DNA of 17,336 bases. Source: Gammaproteobacteria bacterium (lineage in GTDB: Bacteria > Pseudomonadota > Gammaproteobacteria > UBA6429). The notes below the pieces were generated by a model. It was not told where the DNA came from. It did not search any database and saw nothing but the letters and a program-made list of their open reading frames with translations. A program made the translations under genes and the position numbers. The stretch is from positions 1 through 17,336 of the forward strand of contig QIKU01000167.1 in NCBI GenBank assembly GCA_003232015.1, given 5' to 3'. Positions within the stretch are counted from its first letter, which is position 1, and every line of letters begins with the position of its first letter. Below are positions 1-6,170 of this stretch, piece after piece.

Positions 1-165
1 TTTTGTGACCGCACGTTGAATGTTTTCAGGAAAAAGGATGTTTTCCTCTGTATAAAATGTGTCATGGTATTCGGCTATAGTAAACTTTGCGGCGTGCAGG
101 GTTGCTGGCACTTGAGTAAAGAACTTAGCATTTGTTTGTAGCTGAATAAAATCGTCGATCGCCAA
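1..165 (-). CDS. Possible hypothetical protein, partial, running off the left edge
   Basis: I do not recognise this protein. On the minus strand one frame is free of stops from position 195 to the window edge, about 65 codons, while the other two minus frames are interrupted. The frame has no ATG. A TTG at 165-163 is the best start because an AGG (from ACAGG, 179-175) lies 9 nt upstream, and a promoter-like pair lies further upstream at 230-202. The predicted start reads MAIDDFIQLQTNAKFF, followed by a polar stretch containing AEYHDTFYTEENILF, which looks protein-like but matches no family I know. In Pseudomonas the gene left of rnpB is rsmI (yraL), read divergently, but this sequence lacks the RsmI N-terminal ATPIGNL motif. 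An open frame of this length can arise by chance, so the call is weak. Confidence 0.33.
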   Translation of the reverse strand, partial: MAIDDFIQLQTNAKFFTQVPATLHAAKFTIAEYHDTFYTEENILFPENIQRAVTK

Positions 166-201
166 AATCTCAAGCCTGTCAAAGTTGGTTGCAAGTTACA
201 G

Positions 202-230
202 TTTATATTAATCGTGACGGGCTTGGTTAA
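202..230 (-). promoter_or_regulatory. Candidate divergent sigma70 promoter for the left-edge ORF
   Basis: Read on the minus strand, TTAACC (230-225) is followed after exactly 17 nt by TATAAA (207-202). These match the -35 and -10 consensus at 4 of 6 and 5 of 6 positions. The predicted transcript would start near 195, about 30 nt before the candidate TTG start at 165. Such pairs are common by chance in AT-rich DNA. The support comes from its position in front of an open frame. Confidence 0.35.
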
Positions 231-239
231 AAAATCATT

Positions 240-365
240 GTGAATAATAAGTATTTACGGCGTACCGTTGGCGGTTCTTTTGGCTTGCTTTCTGCTGGAT
301 TCCACGTTGGATTGGGTGGCGGAAGCTTGAGACAGTTGATGTTTATTGGGTCTCCGGCTCAATGA
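240..365 (+). pseudogene. Possible relic of a TauE/SafE-type membrane transporter (N-terminal fragment)
   Basis: A short frame from GTG 240 to TGA 363-365 encodes 41 residues with a basic start (NNKYLRR) and then a glycine-rich hydrophobic stretch, GLLSAGFHVGLGGGSLRQ, followed by LMFIGSPAQ. This resembles the first-helix pattern of TauE/SafE permeases (hydrophobic G-L-x-S-G, then V-G-G-G, then a Leu/Ile-rich run and a G-x-P turn). After the stop the frame reads into further stops with no more similarity, and there is no clear Shine-Dalgarno sequence. If the likeness is real, this is a truncated remnant of a protein normally around 250 residues. It could also be a chance open frame. Confidence 0.22.
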
Positions 366-545
366 CAATGTAATGAATTAAATTAAAAACCCTAGTAGCA
401 AAAGCCACCGTATGCATAGACCGAATTAAAGGCCCTGTGTCTTGTGTTCTTAATTGAGGTGTTGGGTCTAACTTAATGTAGGTTTGCTGAGATTGAAGCC
501 GTCTCTTTAGTGGAAAGAGGAAGCTACTGTTTATAAATTTAACCT
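366..545. other. Unassigned spacer with no supportable gene
   Basis: This AT-rich stretch lies between the possible transporter relic and the rnpB promoter. The only notable structure is a small hairpin, CTCTTT (503-508) and AAAGAG (514-519) around a 5-nt loop, with no T-run after it. A 69-codon minus-strand frame covers the region (552 to 343), but I could not support it as a gene. Confidence 0.5.
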
Positions 546-575
546 CTGGCATTCCTGCAGCGATTCGGCGATACT
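546..575 (+). promoter_or_regulatory. Candidate sigma70 promoter of rnpB
   Basis: CTGGCA (546-551) and GATACT (570-575) match the -35 and -10 consensus at 4 of 6 positions each, with an 18-nt spacer. The -10 ends 8 nt before G584, the first base of the P1 helix and so the likely first base of the RNA. That fixed distance to an independently defined 5' end is the main support. Confidence 0.55.
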
Positions 576-583
576 AAATATAA

Positions 584-961
584 GGAGTTAGCCAGGCAAT
601 CGCGGGTATTTAGTTACTAAATACCGGAGGAAAGTCCGGGCTCCACAGGGCAGGGTGCCAGATAACGTCTGGGCGGCGCGAGTCGACGGAAAGTGCCACA
701 GAAAATATACCGCCTTTTCCCTCGGGAAAAGGTAAGGGTGAAATGGTGCGGTAAGAGCGCACCGCGCTTATGGCAACATAAGTGGCAGGGAAAACCCCAC
801 CTGGAGCAAGACCAAATAGAGAAACATTCTGCTAAAATAGCAATATTGCGGCAGAAACATGCGGCCCGTATGGTTTCTGGGTAGGTTGCTTGAGTTGCAC
901 GGCAACGTGTCAACCAGATGAATGATTGCTCACGACAGAACCCGGCTTATCGGCTAACTCC
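584..961 (+). ncRNA. rnpB: RNase P RNA, bacterial type A
   Basis: This is the catalytic RNA of RNase P, which removes 5' leaders from pre-tRNAs together with the RnpA protein. The universal core is easy to read: GAGGAAAGTCCGGGCTCC (627-644), GGTAAGGGTGAAA (731-743), the GGGTAGG loop containing the GGU that pairs with the tRNA 3' CCA (GGT 880-882), and ACAGAACCCGGCTTATCGG (935-953). GGAGTTAGCC (584-593) pairs perfectly with GGCTAACTCC (952-961) as helix P1 and defines both ends. P3 is a simple 9-bp hairpin (605-613 with 617-625). P12 is capped by a GCAA loop. The AGGGCAGGG and CGGCCCG segments that form pseudoknot P6 in E. coli are both present. Compared with E. coli M1 RNA there is an added hairpin at 827-856 between the P16 and P17 strands. 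Its location just before mraZ matches the Pseudomonas arrangement. Confidence 0.97.
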
Positions 962-970
962 CCCTCCTTC

Positions 971-1011
971 CCCCTTTTCTGGGGCTACTTTCTTAAAAAT
1001 CCACTTTAAGA
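971..1011 (+). terminator. Weak 3' flank structures after rnpB
   Basis: Two small hairpins follow rnpB. CCCC (971-974) pairs with GGGG (981-984) and is followed by CTACTTTCTT. TCTTAAA (991-997) pairs with TTTAAGA (1005-1011). Neither combines a strong GC stem with an uninterrupted T-run, so termination here is uncertain. They may instead mark 3' processing of the precursor RNA. Confidence 0.3.
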
Positions 1012-1145
1012 GCCATTTGTAATTTATTGATTATAAAGGATATTTATTTTTTAAAAACTGTGTAAATTTTGACCGTTGCTGCTCATAAGTAACGCTAAGT
1101 CATTGTCATAAAAGAAACTTTTACCTAATATGTGGTCCACATCAC

Positions 1146-1174
1146 TTGATTTGTGGTGATTTGCTCTCTATAGT
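1146..1174 (+). promoter_or_regulatory. mra promoter (main promoter of the dcw cluster)
   Basis: TTGATT (1146-1151) and TATAGT (1169-1174) are separated by exactly 17 nt and match the sigma70 consensus at 4 of 6 and 5 of 6 positions. Transcription should start near 1181. This is the only good promoter pair I found in front of the 15-gene run, and it sits directly upstream of the MraZ-type repeats. An overlapping alternative -10 is TATAAA (1176-1181). Confidence 0.75.
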
Positions 1175-1182
1175 GTATAAAA

Positions 1183-1207
1183 GTGGATCCAAGTGGGGCA
1201 TTATGGA
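1183..1207 (+). promoter_or_regulatory. MraZ operator, three 10-bp-spaced repeats
   Basis: GTGGA (1183-1187), GTGGG (1193-1197) and ATGGA (1203-1207) form direct repeats with an exact 10-bp period and 5-nt spacers. In E. coli MraZ is known to repress its own operon by binding TGGG-type repeats with 5-nt spacers just downstream of the promoter, and the layout here is the same. The array lies between the predicted transcription start and the TTG start of mraZ. Confidence 0.75.
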
Positions 1208-1231
1208 TCACTTTAATAATAAACAGTCACT

Positions 1232-1236
1232 TAGGA
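1232..1236 (+). promoter_or_regulatory. Shine-Dalgarno site that fixes the mraZ start
   Basis: AGGAG lies close upstream of a TTG codon at 1245, with ordinary Shine-Dalgarno spacing of about 8 nt. No comparable site precedes the upstream in-frame ATG at 1203 (only GTGGGG, which is part of the operator repeat). Confidence 0.7.
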
Positions 1237-1244
1237 GCGGCAAA

Positions 1245-1697
1245 TTGTTTAGAGGTGTCAATACACTGAACCTGGATGTGAAAGGGCGTATGGCCATGCC
1301 CAGCAAGTACCGGGATAAGCTGACTGCGCAGTGCAGCGGTCAGTTAGTGGTTACTCTCGACTTAAATGATCCCTGCTTACTCCTTTACCCACTTCCCGCT
1401 TGGGAAGAAATTGAGCGCCAGTTAGTGCGCTTACCCAATATCAATCCCCAAACTCGCAAATTACAACGCTTATTAATTGGACATGCTTCGGAGTGTGAAT
1501 TTGATAACAGTGGTCGAATTTTGTTGCCACCCTTGCTGCGCGAACGCGTCAATCTGGAAAAACGGGTGACCTTGATTGGCCAGGGCAAAAAATTTGAAAT
1601 ATGGGATGAGCAGGTTTGGAACGAGCAGCGTGATAGCTGGTTAACCGAAACCGACAGCGAAACCTTATCGGCGGATCTTGAGAATATTTCACTATGA
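1245..1697 (+). CDS. mraZ: Transcriptional regulator MraZ
   Basis: MraZ is a DNA-binding repressor with two swapped-hairpin (SpoVT/AbrB-like) half domains. It controls its own dcw operon. Each half shows the family signature D-x-x-G-R followed by a proline: D11-VKGR-15 with P19, and D87-NSGR-91 with P95. From the TTG start the protein is 150 residues, close to the 152 of E. coli, and its MFRG start aligns with the E. coli N-terminus. The frame is open further upstream (to 1146, and an ATG at 1203), but 1146 lies before the predicted transcription start and 1203 lies inside the operator with poor ribosome binding. I therefore prefer TTG 1245. The stop overlaps the rsmH start by 4 nt (ATGA). 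Confidence 0.93.
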   Translation: MFRGVNTLNLDVKGRMAMPSKYRDKLTAQCSGQLVVTLDLNDPCLLLYPLPAWEEIERQLVRLPNINPQTRKLQRLLIGHASECEFDNSGRILLPPLLRERVNLEKRVTLIGQGKKFEIWDEQVWNEQRDSWLTETDSETLSADLENISL

Positions 1698-2626
1698 ATG
1701 ATGCGCTAACACATCAAACAGTCTTACTGGATGAAGCAGTACAAGGCTTAAACATCCATGCATCCGGGCGTTATGTAGATGGTACGTTTGGCCGTGGCGG
1801 ACACAGTCGTTTAATTTTAGAGCAACTTGACTCAGATGGGCAGTTACTTGCTTTTGATAAAGATCCACAGGCGATTACCACAGCAGAAAAAGAATTTAGC
1901 CAGGACAGCCGATTTTCGATTTCACAAACATCGTTTGCTGAATTGGAAGCAGTGGTTACCCAATATGGCTGGGCAGGTGCTGTGGATGGCGTGTTACTGG
2001 ATTTAGGCGTGTCATCACCACAAATCGATGATGCAACACGAGGTTTTAGTTTTCAGAACGACGGCCCACTGGATATGCGCATGGATCCAGAGCAGGGATT
2101 AAGTGCTGCGCAATGGTTAGCCGATGCCGACGAAAAAGACATCGCTAAAGTATTAAAAGAATACGGTGAAGAACGCTTTGCCAAACGTATTGCTCGCGCA
2201 ATTATTAATGCGCGTGAAGAAACACCGATACAAACAACCAAGCAACTCGCATCCATTGTTGCTGCTGCCAACCCCAAATGGGAAAAAGGCAAAGATCCTT
2301 CGACACGCAGTTTTCAGGCGATAAGAATTTTTATTAACAGTGAACTGGACGATTTGGAAGAGTGTCTGCAGCAGGCGGTTAATATTTTAAAGCCGGGTGG
2401 GCGTTTGGTCGTGATTAGCTTTCATTCGCTCGAAGACAGAATTGTTAAACGCTTTATCCGTGATATGGAAAAGGGTGAGCAGTTACCCATTGATTTACCG
2501 GTGATGCATGTGCAGGTCAATTCAAAATTACGCCGTATTGGTAAGGCAATTAAAGCATCACCACAGGAAGTAAAATCAAATGTACGTTCACGTAGTGCCA
2601 TTATGCGTATTGCAGAGAGGGTATAA
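1694..2626 (+). CDS. rsmH: 16S rRNA (cytosine-1402 N4) methyltransferase RsmH
   Basis: RsmH (formerly MraW) uses S-adenosylmethionine to methylate N4 of C1402 in the decoding centre of 16S rRNA. The 310-residue length is normal. Visible motifs are the SAM-binding loop [10 protein letters not shown] (29-38), the acidic end of strand 2 (FDKDP, 54-58), DLGVSSPQ (103-110), the family block [13 protein letters not shown] (119-131) and ISFHSLEDR (241-249). An inserted helical domain lies between about 130 and 210, as in other RsmH proteins. The start overlaps the mraZ stop by 4 nt, so translation is probably coupled. Confidence 0.97.
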   Translation: MNDALTHQTVLLDEAVQGLNIHASGRYVDGTFGRGGHSRLILEQLDSDGQLLAFDKDPQAITTAEKEFSQDSRFSISQTSFAELEAVVTQYGWAGAVDGVLLDLGVSSPQIDDATRGFSFQNDGPLDMRMDPEQGLSAAQWLADADEKDIAKVLKEYGEERFAKRIARAIINAREETPIQTTKQLASIVAAANPKWEKGKDPSTRSFQAIRIFINSELDDLEECLQQAVNILKPGGRLVVISFHSLEDRIVKRFIRDMEKGEQLPIDLPVMHVQVNSKLRRIGKAIKASPQEVKSNVRSRSAIMRIAERV

Positions 2627-2629
2627 CAA

Positions 2630-2926
2630 ATGCTCACTATTTTAACCCACTTTCTTGGTGATAAATTAAAATTGATCATTTTTGCGCTGGTAATGGCTTC
2701 TTTAGCTTCTGCTGTATCGGTTGTCTATAGCAAACACCAAAACAGATTATTATTTGTTGAGCTTGAAAATTTAAATAAAGAACGTGACCAGATGAATGTT
2801 GAATGGGGTCAGTTACAACTGGAACAAAGTACCTGGGCAACAGATAGCCGAATAGAAAAAATTGCCACTGAAAAATTACATATGCGTAATGCAAACTATG
2901 AAAACACAGTGATTATTAAATTATGA
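2630..2926 (+). CDS. ftsL: Cell division protein FtsL
   Basis: FtsL is a small bitopic inner-membrane protein that joins FtsB and FtsQ and helps activate FtsW-FtsI at the septum. The 98-residue product has a short cytoplasmic start, one hydrophobic segment at about 13-35, then a periplasmic coiled coil rich in Leu and charged residues (about 36-72), which is the family architecture. Sequence conservation in FtsL is low, so position between rsmH and ftsI is strong evidence. It starts 3 nt after rsmH, with GAGAGG about 10 nt upstream inside rsmH, and ends in a 4-nt overlap with ftsI. Confidence 0.92.
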   Translation: MLTILTHFLGDKLKLIIFALVMASLASAVSVVYSKHQNRLLFVELENLNKERDQMNVEWGQLQLEQSTWATDSRIEKIATEKLHMRNANYENTVIIKL

Positions 2927-4659
2927 GTGTAACAGTACATACACCGGTTAAATTTTATCGCATGTTTATTGTTGTGGCACTGATTGTTTTGAGTGTGTCA
3001 GCATTAATCTGGCGTGCTTTTGATTTACATATACTCGACCATGCTTTTTTACAAGGCCAGGGTGATGCGCGTTATTTACGGGTTGTACCGGTTGCAACAC
3101 ACCGCGGCATGATTACTGATCGCAATGGTGAGCCGTTGGCGTTAAGTACACCAGTTGATTCTGTCTGGATTAACCCAAAAGAATTTTTAACTGAACAGGC
3201 GCAATGGCCAAAGCTGGCTAAAATTTTAAAGGTGAAAGTGTCTCGAATTACCAAATTAGTAATGCAGCGTAAAACACGTGACTTTGTTTATTTGCAACGT
3301 CATGTTACTCCTGAGATATCACAACAAATTCTGGCACTGGGGCTGGCGGGTGTTTCTTTGCAACGTGAGTATCGGCGTTACTACCCTGCAGGCGAAGTGG
3401 CTTCACATGTTATTGGTTTTACCAATATCGATGATGCCGGGCAGGAAGGTCTTGAGCTTGCCTATGATGATTGGTTGAAAGGTGAACCCGGTTTAAAACG
3501 GGTATTAAAAGACAGGCTGGGTCGTGTTGTAAAGCATGTTGAGCTAATCAAACAGGCACGGCCGGGTAAAGATCTGGTTTTAAGCATTGACCGTCGTTTG
3601 CAATATTTAACCTATCGTGAATTAAAAAAAGCAGTACTCAAACATAAAGCTCGATCAGGCTCGGCAGTGATACTCGATGTAAAAACGGGCGAAGTTCTGG
3701 CAATGGTGAATCAGCCATCGTATAACCCGAACAACCGAAAGAATTTTAAAAGTAAAAATTACAGAAACCGTGCTGTTACCGATATTTACGAACCTGGTTC
3801 AACCATTAAACCTTTTACGATTGCCGCAGCACTTGAATCAGGCAAGTATCGTCCTGCAACAAAAGTGGATACCAGTCCGGGTTTGTTTCGTGTCGGTTCA
3901 AACGTGATTCGTGACCATCGTAATTATGGTGTGCTTGATTTAGAACACATTATTCAAAAATCCAGCAATGTAGGCGCAAGTAAAATTGCGCTGTCGCTTC
4001 CTGCTGCATGGCTTACCGGAATACATACCAAAGTTGGTTTTGGCATGAGCAGTCAGAGTGGTTTTCCGGGGGAAGTGGCAGGGTTAGTCAATGCTGTGTC
4101 TGATAAACAAATGATTGAACGAGCAACCTTATCTTATGGTTATGGCATATCAGTTACTTCATTACAGTTAGCTCGTGCTTATGCAGTTATTGCCAATAAG
4201 GGTAAGCGTTTACCCGTTAAATTTACCCGCGTTGATAATGATGTGACAGGGCAGGCTGTTTTAACAGCAAATACATCAGTGCAGATTATTTCAATGATGG
4301 AATCGGTTATTACTGATGAAGGAACAGGAAAACTTGCCAGTATACCCGGTTACCGTGTTGCAGGTAAAACGGGCACTGTAAAAAAAATCACGTTGGGTGG
4401 TTATAGTGATAAAAAATACCTTTCAATTTTTGCCGGTTTAGTTCCAGCAAGTAATCCACGCATGGTTATGGTGGTTACCATTGACGAACCTACTGATGGT
4501 GTTTATTACGGTGGCGAAGTGGCTGCACCGGTATTTTCAAAAGTAATGGCGGGTGCATTAAGAATACGTGATATTGCGCCTGATGCAATTAATATCGAAA
4601 CCCGGTATGCCGCTGCTCAGCCCGGCGTTATTAAAACAACAACGGCTGGACGACAATGA
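2923..4659 (+). CDS. ftsI: Peptidoglycan D,D-transpeptidase FtsI (PBP3)
   Basis: FtsI is the septum-specific class B penicillin-binding protein. It cross-links glycan strands made by FtsW. The 578-residue protein has a short cytoplasmic tail, one membrane anchor at about 12-32, an N-terminal pedestal domain containing RGMITDRNGEPLA (61-73), and a C-terminal transpeptidase domain. The three penicillin-binding motifs are intact: S293-TIK with the nucleophile Ser293, S347-SN, and K482-TGT. It starts in a 4-nt overlap with ftsL and ends in a 4-nt overlap with murE. Confidence 0.98.
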   Translation: MSVTVHTPVKFYRMFIVVALIVLSVSALIWRAFDLHILDHAFLQGQGDARYLRVVPVATHRGMITDRNGEPLALSTPVDSVWINPKEFLTEQAQWPKLAKILKVKVSRITKLVMQRKTRDFVYLQRHVTPEISQQILALGLAGVSLQREYRRYYPAGEVASHVIGFTNIDDAGQEGLELAYDDWLKGEPGLKRVLKDRLGRVVKHVELIKQARPGKDLVLSIDRRLQYLTYRELKKAVLKHKARSGSAVILDVKTGEVLAMVNQPSYNPNNRKNFKSKNYRNRAVTDIYEPGSTIKPFTIAAALESGKYRPATKVDTSPGLFRVGSNVIRDHRNYGVLDLEHIIQKSSNVGASKIALSLPAAWLTGIHTKVGFGMSSQSGFPGEVAGLVNAVSDKQMIERATLSYGYGISVTSLQLARAYAVIANKGKRLPVKFTRVDNDVTGQAVLTANTSVQIISMMESVITDEGTGKLASIPGYRVAGKTGTVKKITLGGYSDKKYLSIFAGLVPASNPRMVMVVTIDEPTDGVYYGGEVAAPVFSKVMAGALRIRDIAPDAINIETRYAAAQPGVIKTTTAGRQ

Positions 4660-6170
4660 TGACCGTTAAACAACAATCAGTGGTTAAAACGCTCAGTGCA
4701 TTGCTAGCTCATATTGTTCACCTTCCGGTAGAATATGATATTGCAGTCAACAACTTGCAACTGGATAGTCGACAGGTAAAACAAGGTGATGTATTTGTTG
4801 CTGTTGCGGGGGAAGTTGTAAATGGTCTGGATTATATTGATTCTGCCATCGAAGCCGGTGCTGCCGCGATAATATGGGAAGCCAAAACAACGGCAGTTCC
4901 TTTTGCCTGGTCGGCTAATAATCAGATGAAACGCGTACCTTTAATTGCGATTGTGGATTTAAAGAAAAAGCTGGGTGAAATGGCCAGTTTATTTTATGGC
5001 AAGCCGTCAGAATTTTTGAATATTGTTGCAGTAACAGGTACTAATGGAAAGACTTCGTGTGTAAATTTTATTGCACAGGTTTTAGGTAAAAAACAAAACT
5101 GTGGTTTAGTGGGTACATTAGGTACAGGTGTTTATCCTGATATTACAGCGGGATCATATACAACTCCCGATGTGGTGACTATGCATAAAACATTGGCTGA
5201 TTTTGTTCAGCTGAATGCCAGATTTGCAGCTGTTGAAGTATCATCACATGCTTTATCTCAAGGCCGGGTTGATCAGGTTCAGTTTGATGTGGCGATATTT
5301 ACAAACCTGACACAGGATCATCTCGATTATCATGGAACAATGGATGCTTATCTTAAAGAAAAAGTCAAACTCTTTCAGATGCCATATATCAAAACGGCTA
5401 TTATCAATGTAAATGATCATTATGGTCAGGATATTATAGAATCCACTGTTGCGGAAAATATTATTACTTATGGTATTGATGCCTCAATAAATAACCCGGA
5501 TATTTATGCAACGGATATCCAGTATTCCCCGAATAAAACAGACTTTACGTTAAATACAAAACAAGGTTCTGTTTTTATTACTTCATCTTTAGTGGCTGAT
5601 TTTAATGTCAGCAACTTATTGGCAGTGAGTGCCTATTTAGAGTTGCAAGGATATTCACTGGATGAAATAGCAGAAAGAATCGCAACCATTAAACCGGTTG
5701 TCGGTAGAATGCAGAAAATAATGGCGCCGGATTTCCCCCTGGTTATTGTTGACTATGCACATACCCCCGATGCGTTGAAGCAAGTATTACAAACCCTGAT
5801 AAAACAATTTAAAGATAACTTAACTTGTGTGTTTGGCTGTGGTGGTGAGCGGGACAAGGACAAGCGTTCCAAAATGGGTGAGGTTGCTGATAATTATGCA
5901 AGCATGATTGTATTAACCAATGATAACCCACGTAATGAGTCTGCAGAAGAAATTATCATGCAAATTAATCAAGGTATAAGTAATAAGGCAAAAGTAATGG
6001 TTGAGTTGGATAGAAAGAAAGCCCTTGAATTGGCCATAAAAAAAACAAGTGCAAAAGGTTGTGTGCTTGTTGCTGGAAAAGGGCATGAAAATATTCAGAT
6101 TATTGCGAATAAGAAATTTGAGTTTAATGATATGAATGTGGTTAAAGAAATTTTAAGTGTAAAACAATGA
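4656..6170 (+). CDS. murE: UDP-MurNAc-L-Ala-D-Glu:meso-diaminopimelate ligase MurE
   Basis: MurE adds the third stem-peptide residue in the cytoplasm, using ATP. The 504-residue protein has the three Mur ligase domains. The ATP loop is GTNGKT (128-133). The lysine expected to be carbamylated for Mg2+ binding is K236 in the stretch after HLDYHG. The C-terminal domain carries DNPR (423-426), which is the signature of meso-DAP rather than L-Lys ligases. This supports an ordinary Gram-negative peptidoglycan. Two consecutive ATG codons (4656, 4659) could start the protein. The first overlaps the ftsI stop by 4 nt and is preferred. Confidence 0.97.
   Translation: MMTVKQQSVVKTLSALLAHIVHLPVEYDIAVNNLQLDSRQVKQGDVFVAVAGEVVNGLDYIDSAIEAGAAAIIWEAKTTAVPFAWSANNQMKRVPLIAIVDLKKKLGEMASLFYGKPSEFLNIVAVTGTNGKTSCVNFIAQVLGKKQNCGLVGTLGTGVYPDITAGSYTTPDVVTMHKTLADFVQLNARFAAVEVSSHALSQGRVDQVQFDVAIFTNLTQDHLDYHGTMDAYLKEKVKLFQMPYIKTAIINVNDHYGQDIIESTVAENIITYGIDASINNPDIYATDIQYSPNKTDFTLNTKQGSVFITSSLVADFNVSNLLAVSAYLELQGYSLDEIAERIATIKPVVGRMQKIMAPDFPLVIVDYAHTPDALKQVLQTLIKQFKDNLTCVFGCGGERDKDKRSKMGEVADNYASMIVLTNDNPRNESAEEIIMQINQGISNKAKVMVELDRKKALELAIKKTSAKGCVLVAGKGHENIQIIANKKFEFNDMNVVKEILSVKQ

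Noticed and set aside
343..552. 69-codon minus-strand frame just upstream of rnpB
   Set aside because: Its only ribosome-site-like AGGA abuts the ATG with no spacing, it resembles no family I know, and its start overlaps the rnpB promoter region.
617..913. Open frames on both strands inside rnpB (617-913 minus, 693-884 plus)
   Set aside because: The stretch is fully explained by the conserved RNase P RNA structure.
1069..1100. TTGACC (1069-1074) as another promoter upstream of mraZ
   Set aside because: No acceptable -10 hexamer lies 16-18 nt downstream.
1146..1244. Upstream extension of the mraZ frame
   Set aside because: The upstream part overlaps the -35/-10 pair and the operator repeats, and MraZ homology begins at the TTG.
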